A stretch of DNA of 64,000 nt, from positions 62,001 through 126,000 of the forward strand of contig CACMAX010000001.1 in assembly GCA_902611845.1 (NCBI GenBank). Direction: 5' to 3'. This document shows positions 55,076-63,407 of the stretch, piece by piece. The notes below the pieces were generated by a model that saw only the letters and a program-made list of their open reading frames with translations, was not told the origin of the DNA and did not search any database. The position numbers and the translations under genes were made by a program. How positions within the stretch are numbered: position 1 is the stretch's first letter; every line of letters begins with the position of its first letter. Origin of the DNA: an uncultured Pelagibacteraceae bacterium (lineage in GTDB: Bacteria; Pseudomonadota; Alphaproteobacteria; Pelagibacterales; Pelagibacteraceae).

Positions 55076-57730
55076 ATGAGCAAAGAATTTAAAGCTAATC
55101 AAAATCAAAAATTAGATAATCAAGAGTTAAATGATTGGTTAGACTCTCTTGATGCAGTAGTTGAAAATCATGGTAGAGAGGGTGCCAAACTAATTTTAGA
55201 AAAACTTGAGAAAAGAGCAAAAGATTTAAGAGTATTATATTCACCAGTTCCATATTCACCATACAGAAATACGATATCTCAATATGACCAAGGAATTTAT
55301 CCTGGAGATTTAGAAATCGAAGAAAAAATTACAGCAATTTTAAGATGGAATGCTTTAACTATGGTTATGAAAGCAAATAAAAATTATGGTGGGCTTGGAG
55401 GACATATAGCAAGTTATGCATCTTTTGCCGAGGTATTTGAAACGGGATTTAATCATTTTTTTAAAGGCGGTGATGAAGCAGATTTAATTTTTTATCAATC
55501 GCAGTGTACAACTGGGATATATGCAAGATCTTTTTTAGAGGGAAGATTAACTAAAAATCATTTGGAACATTATAGACAAGAATTAAACGAGCAAGGACTC
55601 TCTTCTTACTGCCATCCTTATTTGATGCGAGATTATTGGACATTTACCACATCATCAATGGGAATAGGTCTAGTTAATGCAATTTATCAGGCTCGTTTCA
55701 TGAAATATTTAGAAAATAGAAACTTATTAAAAACTAATAAAAGAGTATGGGGTTTATTTGGCGATGGTGAAATGGATGAACCTGAAAGTTTGGCTGGATT
55801 ATCTATCGCATCAAGAGAAAAGTTAGATAATTTAACTTTTATTATAAATTGTAATCTTCAAAGATTAGATGGACCTGTAAGAGGTAATGGACAAATAATT
55901 CAGGAACTTGAGACAATCTTTAAAGCTAATGGATGGAATGTAATTAAAGTTCTATGGGGATCTGAATGGGATAAAATTTTTCAACAAGATAAAGATCATT
56001 TGTTGCTAAAGCGTTTTGCTAAAACCGTAGATGGAAAATACCAAACATTAGGTGCAAGAGATGGAGAGTATAACCTTAAAAATTTTTTTGCAGAGGATCC
56101 AGAAGTTTTAAAATTGGTTTCTTCACTCAGTAAAGATGAAATTGATAAACTTAAAAGGGGAGGCCATGATTTTAAAAAACTTTATGCTGCCTTTAATGCT
56201 GCTGTTAAAACTAAGGGTAAACCTACAGTTATTTTAGCTAAAACAAAAAAAGGTTATGGAATGGGTAAAGCTGGCGAGTCAAAAATGACTAACCACCAGC
56301 AAAAAGAATTAAATCTTGATGCATTAAAAGAGTTTAGAGATCGTTTTCAATTAGATATTCCAGATAATAAACTTGAAAATATGGAGTTTTATAAACCAGA
56401 TGAAAATTCTGAGGAAATAAAATATTTAAAAAAAAGAAGGGAAGCTTTAGGAGGATCTTTACCTAAAAGAAGCTTTAAAGAAGTTGAACTAGTTACTCCA
56501 AAAATTGAAAAACATTCAAACTTTTTATTCGAAGAAAGTGACAGAGAATATTCGACAACAACAGGACTTGTTAGATCTTTAGGAAACATAATGAGAGATA
56601 AAGAGTTTGGAAAAAGAGTCGTTCCAATAGTTGCAGATGAAGCTAGGACTTTTGGAATGGCTAATTTATTTTCACAAATTGGAATATATTCACCAGAAGG
56701 TCAGTTATATGAACCCGAAGATGCGACTTCAATTTTGAAATATCAAGAATCAAAAACAGGACAATTATTAGAGGAAGGAATTAATGAAGCTGGAGCCATA
56801 TCTTCTTGGCTAGCAGCAGCTACATCTTATAGCAATCATAATTTTCCAATGATGCCATTTTATATTTTTTACTCAATGTTTGGTTTTCAAAGAATAGGAG
56901 ATTTGATTTGGGCGGCAGCTGATCAAATGCCTAGAGGATTTTTAATTGGTGCAACAGCTGGCCGAACTACTTTAGCTGGAGAAGGATTGCAGCACCAAGA
57001 TGGACAAAGTCATATAATTGCTTCAACATTTCCAAATTTAAAATCCTACGATCCTTGTTTTGCAAGTGAGCTTGCAATTATTTTTGATGAGGGAATGAAA
57101 AGAATGATGACAGAATGTAAAGATGAATTTTATTACATTACAGTAAATAACGAAAAATACTCACATCCTAAAATTGATACAAAAAATAAAGATGGAATAA
57201 TAAAAGGTGGCTACCTTTTCAAAGATCAATCAAATGAAAAAATAAACATAAATTTATTAGGATCTGGACCAATTTTTAGAGAATGTATTGAAGCTTCTAA
57301 AATACTTAAAGATGAATATGGAATTGGTTCAAGATTATACAGTATAACAAGTTATTCAGAGTTAGAAAAAAATGCTAAATCAGTTTTAAGACAAAACACA
57401 TTGTCTCCCGCAAATAAAAAACAAAATTATTTGCAGCAGCTAATTTCTAATGACGACCCTATAATTGCTACTTCAGATTATGTAAGGGCATACTCACAAT
57501 TAATTTCTAGTCACATAAATAATAAGTTTTTAGCAATGGGAACAGATGGTTTTGGAAGAAGTGATACTCGAAAAAATTTAAGAGACTTTTTTGAGGTAGA
57601 TAGCAAACATATAGTTGTTAGTACTTTGTATACGCTTTATGAAGATAAGAAAGTTACATTACAAACACTAGAAAAAGCTATAAGTAAATATAATCTCAAC
57701 AATAATAAAAATAATCCTTGGGAAATATAG
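55076..57730 (+). CDS. aceE: Pyruvate dehydrogenase E1 component, homodimeric type
   Basis: Decarboxylates pyruvate with TPP and hands the acetyl group to lipoyl-E2. 884 residues from ATG at 55076; a TTG at 55058 would lie across the -10 box. Visible are YNRTI-like YSPYRNTISQ, GGHIASYAS, the TPP motif GDGEMDEPES with NCNLQRLDGPVRGNG, and the transketolase-type C-terminal half (DEARTFGM, QHQDGQSH). The length fits the E. coli type. No E2 (aceF) or E3 (lpd) gene follows, so the complex is encoded elsewhere in part. Confidence 0.94.
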   Translation: MSKEFKANQNQKLDNQELNDWLDSLDAVVENHGREGAKLILEKLEKRAKDLRVLYSPVPYSPYRNTISQYDQGIYPGDLEIEEKITAILRWNALTMVMKANKNYGGLGGHIASYASFAEVFETGFNHFFKGGDEADLIFYQSQCTTGIYARSFLEGRLTKNHLEHYRQELNEQGLSSYCHPYLMRDYWTFTTSSMGIGLVNAIYQARFMKYLENRNLLKTNKRVWGLFGDGEMDEPESLAGLSIASREKLDNLTFIINCNLQRLDGPVRGNGQIIQELETIFKANGWNVIKVLWGSEWDKIFQQDKDHLLLKRFAKTVDGKYQTLGARDGEYNLKNFFAEDPEVLKLVSSLSKDEIDKLKRGGHDFKKLYAAFNAAVKTKGKPTVILAKTKKGYGMGKAGESKMTNHQQKELNLDALKEFRDRFQLDIPDNKLENMEFYKPDENSEEIKYLKKRREALGGSLPKRSFKEVELVTPKIEKHSNFLFEESDREYSTTTGLVRSLGNIMRDKEFGKRVVPIVADEARTFGMANLFSQIGIYSPEGQLYEPEDATSILKYQESKTGQLLEEGINEAGAISSWLAAATSYSNHNFPMMPFYIFYSMFGFQRIGDLIWAAADQMPRGFLIGATAGRTTLAGEGLQHQDGQSHIIASTFPNLKSYDPCFASELAIIFDEGMKRMMTECKDEFYYITVNNEKYSHPKIDTKNKDGIIKGGYLFKDQSNEKININLLGSGPIFRECIEASKILKDEYGIGSRLYSITSYSELEKNAKSVLRQNTLSPANKKQNYLQQLISNDDPIIATSDYVRAYSQLISSHINNKFLAMGTDGFGRSDTRKNLRDFFEVDSKHIVVSTLYTLYEDKKVTLQTLEKAISKYNLNNNKNNPWEI

Positions 57731-57746
57731 TCCCTACTAATTTTTT

Positions 57747-58640
57747 ATGGAATTACCTGTCGTCAATCATAAAGATTATGAAGCTCAATTAAATGATGAC
57801 AATAAATTTCCTATAAAAAAATTTGGAGAATTAGCTAAAGGTTTAATTAAAAATAAAATAGTTAAAAATTTCTATATTCCAGAGCCATGCTCAGTAGAAA
57901 CTTTAAAAGAGGCACATACAGAAGACTATATAAATAAAATAAAAAATAAAACTTTAGATAAAAACGAGATTAGAAAAATTGGTTTTCCTTTAGTTGACAG
58001 TGTAGTTAGAAGGTCTTTTATTGCAACTGGAGGAACAGTACTTGCTACAAAGCTAGCTTTAAACTATGGCATAGCATGTAATACTGCAGGAGGTAGTCAT
58101 CATGCAACATCTAATGAAGGAGCTGGTTTTTGTGTTTTTAATGATGTAGCGGTAGCAGCCAAATATTTAACAACAAGAGGTTTGGCAAACAGAATTTTAA
58201 TTATTGATTTAGACGTTCACCAAGGTAACGGCAATTCTGAAATATTTAAAAATGATAATCAAGTCTTTACATTTAGTATGCATGCGAAAGTTAATTATCC
58301 AGCAAAAAAATCAATAAGTGATCTTGACATTGAATTAGATGAAAATTTAGAAGATAGAGAATATATCAATATTTTAAAAAATAATTTAAAATATTTGAAC
58401 CAAGAAGAGTTTGATTTTGTTTTTTATATTGCTGGGGTTGATATTCACTATAATGACAGGTTGGGTAAACTAAAAATTAGTGATAATGGTATATTTGAAA
58501 GAGATGAGTTAGTAATTGATAATTTCTTCACAAATAAAATCCCTATTTGTGGAGTATTAGGAGGTGGATACAACGAAGATTTTAATAAACTAGTAGAATT
58601 ACATTCTAGTTTACATAAAACATGTGCTAAATTTTTATAA
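57747..58640 (+). CDS. Histone deacetylase-superfamily hydrolase
   Basis: 297 residues with the zinc-hydrolase signatures GGSHHAT (catalytic His pair), DLDVHQGNG (zinc ligands) and AGVDIHYNDRLG (third zinc Asp), then GVLGGGYN. Bacterial members deacetylate small acetylated amines or lysines; the substrate is unknown. It starts 16 bases after aceE and overlaps msrB by one base. Confidence 0.9.
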   Translation: MELPVVNHKDYEAQLNDDNKFPIKKFGELAKGLIKNKIVKNFYIPEPCSVETLKEAHTEDYINKIKNKTLDKNEIRKIGFPLVDSVVRRSFIATGGTVLATKLALNYGIACNTAGGSHHATSNEGAGFCVFNDVAVAAKYLTTRGLANRILIIDLDVHQGNGNSEIFKNDNQVFTFSMHAKVNYPAKKSISDLDIELDENLEDREYINILKNNLKYLNQEEFDFVFYIAGVDIHYNDRLGKLKISDNGIFERDELVIDNFFTNKIPICGVLGGGYNEDFNKLVELHSSLHKTCAKFL

Positions 58641-59005
58641 TGAAAAAAAATTCAAATTTAACTTTTGAACAAGAGAATATTTTATTTAATGAAGCAACTG
58701 AGTCTCCAGGTTCAAGTAAATTAAATGATGAAAAAAGAGAAGGCTCATATCATTGTGCCAACTGTGATGCTGAACTATTTAAATCGTCAACAAAATATGA
58801 AAGTGGATCAGGCTGGCCATCTTTCTATAAATCTCTTCCGGATGTTTTTGAAACTAAAACTGATCATCATATAGGTTATGCCAGAACAGAGTATCATTGT
58901 AAGAAATGTGGTGGACATCATGGTCATATTTTTGATGATGGCCCACAACCTACAGGTAAAAGATATTGTAACAATGGTATTTGTTTAATATTTAAAGCAA
59001 AATAA
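58640..59005 (+). CDS. msrB: Peptide methionine-(R)-S-oxide reductase MsrB
   Basis: Repairs methionine-R-sulfoxide in proteins. 121 residues with two zinc CxxC pairs (HCANCDAE, HCKKCGGHHGH), YESGSGWPSFYK and the catalytic cysteine in GKRYCNNGICLIF. Many relatives read RYCxNSxxL, so NGIC is a small variation. It starts in the stop of the HDAC-like gene. Confidence 0.93.
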   Translation: MKKNSNLTFEQENILFNEATESPGSSKLNDEKREGSYHCANCDAELFKSSTKYESGSGWPSFYKSLPDVFETKTDHHIGYARTEYHCKKCGGHHGHIFDDGPQPTGKRYCNNGICLIFKAK

Positions 59006-59030
59006 TTACTTAATTCGTTAATTTTTTTTT
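58998..59030 (+). terminator. Weak possible terminator after msrB
   Basis: TTAA-TTCG-TTAA (59012-59023) is a 4-bp stem with a TTCG loop followed by a run of nine T. The stem is all A-T, so it is at best a weak terminator. The remaining gap to 59083 is AT-rich, with a TATAGTATAT stretch that may hold the next promoter. Confidence 0.25.
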
Positions 59031-59083
59031 GTTCATTTAAAGTTTTTTATCATTATAGTATATAAGATTTATAAATTAAATTT

Positions 59084-59911
59084 ATGAAAAAATTTCTAAT
59101 TGTTATAATTTCTTTATTTTTTTTAGCATCGGCATCAAATGCAGATGTAATATCAGAATATATATCTAATTTGATACCTGGAGATGGAGATACAGAGGTA
59201 AGTATAGATTTAAGAGAAAATTATTCTCCAGATTATAGCATCTTGATGGTTAGAGAATTATCATCTGATACTAATGAAAATACTTTTACACAACTTTCAC
59301 TTTTTAATACTGAAAAAAATTCAGATGATAGAGTCGTGGCAAACCTTGGTTTAGGAAAAAGATTTTTAAGTGAAGATAAGTTTTCGATGACAGGAATTAA
59401 TGCTTTTGTAGATTATGATGATGAGGGCAATTTAAGATCAAGTATTGGTTTTGAAATGAGAAACGCAGTTTTAAATTTTGCATTCAATAATTATTTTGGA
59501 CTAGACGATGCAGATGGAGAGAGAGTTTTAGATGGATATGATATGAGACTAGCATCACAAATACCTTATATTCATTGGGCAGACTTATTTGTAAACTCGT
59601 ATTCATGGGAAGGTGAACAAAGAAATGATGTTGATGGTTTAATGGTTGGGTCAGAATTGTCTTTATCACCAAATTTAAATTTCGAAATAGCTTACGATGA
59701 TAAAGATCGTGCAGGACTTGATGATGAATATTATGTGAAATTAATGTTTGTACACCCTCCAAGAAATGGACCTACTTTAAGTGATGGTATTAATGGAGAT
59801 ATGTGGAGAAAACAGACTGATATGTCAGATCAAATGTTAACTAAAGTTAAACGAAATAATAAAATTTTCGTAGAATTCAGTGGATCTGCCAGTATTGTGA
59901 GGGCAGATTAG
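59084..59911 (+). CDS. Inverse autotransporter (intimin/invasin-type) beta-barrel protein without passenger
   Basis: 275 residues: signal peptide MKKFLIVIISLFFLASASNA, then a barrel resembling the IAT_beta domain: NLGLGKRFLSEDKFSMTGINAF, VDYDDEGNLRSSIGFEMR, DGYDMRLASQIPYIHWADLF and YSWEGEQ. Known members export C-terminal Ig-like passengers in the same chain; here only about 50 residues follow the barrel (LSDGINGDMWRKQTDMSDQ...). The next gene starts one base later and encodes a secreted protein that may be a partner. The family call is by pattern recognition. Confidence 0.75.
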   Translation: MKKFLIVIISLFFLASASNADVISEYISNLIPGDGDTEVSIDLRENYSPDYSILMVRELSSDTNENTFTQLSLFNTEKNSDDRVVANLGLGKRFLSEDKFSMTGINAFVDYDDEGNLRSSIGFEMRNAVLNFAFNNYFGLDDADGERVLDGYDMRLASQIPYIHWADLFVNSYSWEGEQRNDVDGLMVGSELSLSPNLNFEIAYDDKDRAGLDDEYYVKLMFVHPPRNGPTLSDGINGDMWRKQTDMSDQMLTKVKRNNKIFVEFSGSASIVRAD

Positions 59912-59912
59912 T

Positions 59913-60686
59913 ATGATAATATTCAGATTGATATTTGCAACAATTTTACTTTTTTCATTAACAACAAATGTTTACGCAGCACTAGGAAAAGCTGCAGTAT
60001 ATAAAGTTACAATGAAAAAGGTTGCATTATGTACTGGAAAAGGTTCAGGCACTACTTGTTTAGGAGAAGTTATTATTGGAACTGGTAGTACAGAAGTTGA
60101 CGTTGCTGCCGTAGATGCTGGTGCAGTTGCTGGTTCATTTGGAAATCCTGCATTGCTTCCATTAGGAAAAACGTACACTCATATGCAAGTCACAATAGAT
60201 AGAAAATTTACAATCAAAACATCTGATACTGCAGGTGAAATGTTAAAGACTGATAACGGAGATGTTTGCAGAACAGTTGCAAATGCAGATTCGCAATATG
60301 GAACTACTGAAGCTGCTAGAAAGTATACTCACAAAAGAGCTGTTGATGAAGGAACAGGTTCAGCATCCGCTGAGACAAGAGTTTATTTAATGAATCATGG
60401 TACAAATAATGTAACAACTTGTGCGGCAACCGATTGTTCTTCAACTGGAACTACAACTTCAGGAAGTAGTTGTACATATTGTGAAGCAATGAAAACAGAT
60501 TTAGACTCAGATGATACTGAACACGTTTTAATTTATGCACTTACAAAACCATATACAGTAACCACAAAACCACCAACAGTAACTATGAAATTTGGAACTG
60601 CCGAAGCATTATCTGCAAGTGATGTTACGGGCACAGTATGTAATATTTGGGCCGAAGAACCAGTTTTTACTGCAACAATTGAATAA
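59913..60686 (+). CDS. Secreted cysteine-containing protein of unknown function
   Basis: 257 residues with a signal peptide (MIIFRLIFATILLFSLTTNVYA). The mature part is Thr/Gly/Ala-rich with eight cysteines (for example VALCTGKG, TTCLGE, DVCRTV, CTYCEAM, GTVCNIW), an even number suggesting disulfides, and has a beta-strand-like pattern. I do not recognise the family. Being one base after the inverse-autotransporter-type barrel gene, it may be its surface or periplasmic partner. Confidence 0.65.
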   Translation: MIIFRLIFATILLFSLTTNVYAALGKAAVYKVTMKKVALCTGKGSGTTCLGEVIIGTGSTEVDVAAVDAGAVAGSFGNPALLPLGKTYTHMQVTIDRKFTIKTSDTAGEMLKTDNGDVCRTVANADSQYGTTEAARKYTHKRAVDEGTGSASAETRVYLMNHGTNNVTTCAATDCSSTGTTTSGSSCTYCEAMKTDLDSDDTEHVLIYALTKPYTVTTKPPTVTMKFGTAEALSASDVTGTVCNIWAEEPVFTATIE

Positions 60687-60702
60687 TTAATTTTATTTCT
60701 TA

Positions 60703-60957
60703 TTATTTTAAAGAAGAAAAAAGATTTCCTGAAACTTCTAAGGCTCTAAGTTCTTGATAACCACCGATATGTTCCTCATTAAAAAAGATTTGAGGGATTG
60801 TTCTTTTACCATTTGCTTTTTTTATCATTTCATCTCTTATTCCAGGACCTGTCGAAACATCGATTTCCTTAAATTCTAAATTATTTCTAGATAATAATCT
60901 TTTTGCTGCGTCACAAAAATTGCACATAGGTCCAGAGTAAACAGTAATATTTTTCAT
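60703..60957 (-). CDS. grxC: Glutaredoxin
   Basis: 84 residues with the thioredoxin-fold layout of a small glutaredoxin: active site GPMCNFCDAAK (CxxC; most relatives have CPYC), RTIPQIFFN (cis-proline and glutathione binding) and HIGGYQELRAL. It reduces disulfides or mixed glutathione disulfides in the cytoplasm. Convergent with the preceding gene, 16 bases apart. Confidence 0.9.
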   Translation of the reverse strand: MKNITVYSGPMCNFCDAAKRLLSRNNLEFKEIDVSTGPGIRDEMIKKANGKRTIPQIFFNEEHIGGYQELRALEVSGNLFSSLK

Positions 60958-60989
60958 TTATTTATATATAGACAAAGTTTAAAAAATTA

Positions 60990-61289
60990 CTAGAGCAAGT
61001 AATCGTTTTTATTAATTTTTGATTTAATAAGTTTTCTTGAGTATTCAAATTTTTTTCTGTGTTTTATGCTTTTTGAGCTTGCTCTTTTTCTCCACAATCT
61101 AAAAGAAGAAGGTTTTAAAGATCTTCTCATAATCTTAATGACTTCACTTTCAGTCTTTCCGGTTTTTTTCTCAATTTCTTCAAAAGTAATTCTGTCAGCC
61201 CATGCTGCCCATATGACCCAATCTGGACTCTCCAAAGGAGGTTCTGGATTCTTAACTCTAGTTGTGGGTCTGTGACTTTTTTTCATCAA
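60990..61289 (-). CDS. DUF2805 (TIGR03643-type) conserved protein
   Basis: 99 residues, basic, with PDWVIWAAWADRITFEEIEKKTG and KIMRRSLKPSSFRLWRKRA, the recognisable core of the TIGR03643/DUF2805 family. The layout resembles a small helix-turn-helix protein, but function is unknown. The start is MMKK at 61289; the second Met is an equal candidate. Confidence 0.8.
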   Translation of the reverse strand: MMKKSHRPTTRVKNPEPPLESPDWVIWAAWADRITFEEIEKKTGKTESEVIKIMRRSLKPSSFRLWRKRASSKSIKHRKKFEYSRKLIKSKINKNDYLL

Positions 61290-61353
61290 AATTCAACAAA
61301 TTGCTAAAATTATTTTAATGCAAATACTTAATGCTATGATATTATCATTTTTA

Positions 61354-61406
61354 GATAGTCCTATCTAGCCATCTTTAGCTCCCGGTTTTTTAGGACTATC
61401 CTTAAA
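61354..61406 (+). promoter_or_regulatory. Leader inverted repeat covering the RBS of a LysE-family gene
   Basis: GATAGTCCTA (61354-61363) and TAGGACTATC (61391-61400) are perfect 10-base inverted arms around 27 bases containing a minor AGC...GCT hairpin. The only Shine-Dalgarno-like AGGA (61392-61395) lies in the right arm, 11 bases before the ATG at 61407. Folding would hide the ribosome site, so this is a candidate translational switch. I could not match it to a known riboswitch. Confidence 0.5.
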
Positions 61407-62021
61407 ATGCTTCCCTTAGATTTTATTCTTTTTTTACAGATCATCATTTTTATGTTTATAACCCCAGGCACACCTAGAATTGTTATTATTTCTTATTCTA
61501 TGAACTACGGTGTTCAAAAATGTGTTTGGACTGCATTAGGAGATGTAACTGCAAACATTATTCAGGCAACTTTAGTAATTTTCGTTATCGGATCTTTTCT
61601 GTCGGACAATCCAACAATATTAAATACTTTAAAATGGTTAGGTATCGCTTATTTAACCTATCTTGCTTATGATATTTATAAATCGAGACCTAAGGATATA
61701 AATACAAAGGATATTTCTGATAAAAGTTTTTTTTCGTTTTACAAAGATGGATTTTTAGTAGCAGGAACAAGTCCAAAAGCTTGGATGTTCTTTCCATTTA
61801 TATTTCCGCAATTTATTGATTTTAATTCTAATTACATTGTTCAGTTTATTATTTTAATTACAACTTACGTTGTATTAGATTTTTTATCTCTAGTTGGTTA
61901 TGCAATCTTAGCTAATAAATTAATTGTTTGGATTAAAGCCAATCCTAAAATTATAAATACAATTTCTGCTTGTGTAATAATTTTTATAGCAATAATTATT
62001 GCATTTACTCAACAATACTAA
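61407..62021 (+). CDS. LysE/RhtB-family amino acid exporter
   Basis: 204 residues with six membrane segments. The N-terminal MFITPGTPRIVIISYSMNYG matches the LysE/RhtB PGP region, and FLVAGTSPKAWMFFPFIFPQFI matches its second repeat. Such proteins export amino acids or their analogues. The substrate is unknown. A 10-base inverted repeat overlaps its ribosome binding site. Confidence 0.85.
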   Translation: MLPLDFILFLQIIIFMFITPGTPRIVIISYSMNYGVQKCVWTALGDVTANIIQATLVIFVIGSFLSDNPTILNTLKWLGIAYLTYLAYDIYKSRPKDINTKDISDKSFFSFYKDGFLVAGTSPKAWMFFPFIFPQFIDFNSNYIVQFIILITTYVVLDFLSLVGYAILANKLIVWIKANPKIINTISACVIIFIAIIIAFTQQY

Positions 62022-62105
62022 GTTATATTGCGCTACTACTCCCACTTGCAATTAAATAATTTTTGTTATTAATTTAAAATTTATTAATTAATTAAAGGGG
62101 AATAA

Positions 62106-63344
62106 ATGAAAATAAAAAACATTTTAATTACATTTGTTTCTGCAATAGCATTATTATTTTCAACTTCAGTTGTATCATTTGCAAAAGTAGTTGGAGATAA
62201 AATTATTTTAGGTGCTGCAATCTCTTTAACTGGTAAGTATTCATCTAATGGTGTTCATACTCAAAACGGCTATAACATGGCTGTTGACAGAATTAACAGT
62301 ATGGGTGGAGTAAAAGTTGGAGGAAAAACTTATAAGTTTGATATTATTTATTACGATGATGAGTCAAACCCAAAAAGAGCAGCTCAGCTAGCAGAAAGAT
62401 TAATCTCACAAGATAAAGTAGAGTTCATGCTTGGGCCATACAGTTCTGGTTTAACAAAAGCGATTGCACCAGTAACAGAAAAATATGGTGTACCAATGGT
62501 TGAGGCTAACGGTGCTTCTAGATCTTTGTTTACGAAAGGTTACAAATATCTATTTGCGGTATTAGCACCAGCAAACTTGTATCTTGATGTAGCGATAAGA
62601 ACAGCTGTTGAGTTAAATGGTGGTAAAGGTGTAAGAATTGCACAAGCTTTTGAGCAAGATGCATTCTCTCAAGACGTCAGATTAGGTATTTTAGATGCTG
62701 CTAAAGAAACTGGATCTGAAATTATAATTGACGACAAACTTCCAAAAGAGCTTAATGATATGGCAGCTACATTAGTTAAAGTAAAACAAATGAAGCCAGA
62801 TGTATTGGTTGTTTCAGGTCATACAAAAGGAGCTTTGACAGCTATAAGACAAATTTCAGAAATGAAAGTTGACGTTCCAATGTTGGCAATGACACACTGT
62901 GATGCTGCAAAATTATCAAAGCAACATGGTAAAAATTCTCAATATGCATTATGCGCTTCTCAATGGCATAAAACATTAACTTACAAAGATGATTTCTTTA
63001 AAGATGGTATGACATATGCGGCAGATTTTGAAAAAGAATTTGGCTATGATCCACCATATCAATCTGCAGAGTCTTCAGCTGCACTGTTAGTATTTAAAGA
63101 TGCTTTTGAAAGAGCTAATACTTTTGATCAGAAAAAAGTAAGAGATGCTCTTGCTGCAACTAACATGCAAACATTCTATGGAAATATTAAATTTGCACCT
63201 GGTGGTCAAAATGTTGACAAACCAATGGTACTTTTCCAAGTAATGTGTGATGATGCTGGTAAGTGTGAAAATAAAGTTGTTGCTCCATTAAAATGGGCTT
63301 CAGCTGAATTAATACACCCAGTACCAAAGTGGTCTGAAAGATAA
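62106..63344 (+). CDS. Branched-chain amino acid-type ABC transporter, periplasmic substrate-binding protein
   Basis: 412 residues with a signal peptide (to about FAKV, residue 28) and the Periplasmic_binding_6 (LivJ-type) fold: ILGAAISLTGKYSSNGVHTQNGYNMAVDRIN, DDESNPKRAAQLAERLISQDKVEF and GPYSSGLTKAIAPVTEKYGVP. The ligand may be branched-chain amino acids, amides or urea; sequence alone does not decide. A strong AAAGGGG ribosome site precedes the ATG by five bases. A strong terminator follows, then the permease gene, an arrangement that keeps binding protein in excess. Confidence 0.92.
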   Translation: MKIKNILITFVSAIALLFSTSVVSFAKVVGDKIILGAAISLTGKYSSNGVHTQNGYNMAVDRINSMGGVKVGGKTYKFDIIYYDDESNPKRAAQLAERLISQDKVEFMLGPYSSGLTKAIAPVTEKYGVPMVEANGASRSLFTKGYKYLFAVLAPANLYLDVAIRTAVELNGGKGVRIAQAFEQDAFSQDVRLGILDAAKETGSEIIIDDKLPKELNDMAATLVKVKQMKPDVLVVSGHTKGALTAIRQISEMKVDVPMLAMTHCDAAKLSKQHGKNSQYALCASQWHKTLTYKDDFFKDGMTYAADFEKEFGYDPPYQSAESSAALLVFKDAFERANTFDQKKVRDALAATNMQTFYGNIKFAPGGQNVDKPMVLFQVMCDDAGKCENKVVAPLKWASAELIHPVPKWSER

Positions 63345-63357
63345 AAAAAAATTAATT

Positions 63358-63388
63358 AAGCCCCCTAGAAATAGGGGGCTTTTTTTTA
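63358..63388 (+). terminator. Strong intrinsic terminator between binding protein and permease
   Basis: AAGCCCCCTA (63358-63367), GAAA tetraloop and TAGGGGGCTT (63372-63381) form a perfect 10-bp stem followed by a run of T. Partial read-through would give less permease than binding protein. Confidence 0.93.
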
Positions 63389-63407
63389 TAGAAATCAAAA
63401 TTAAATT

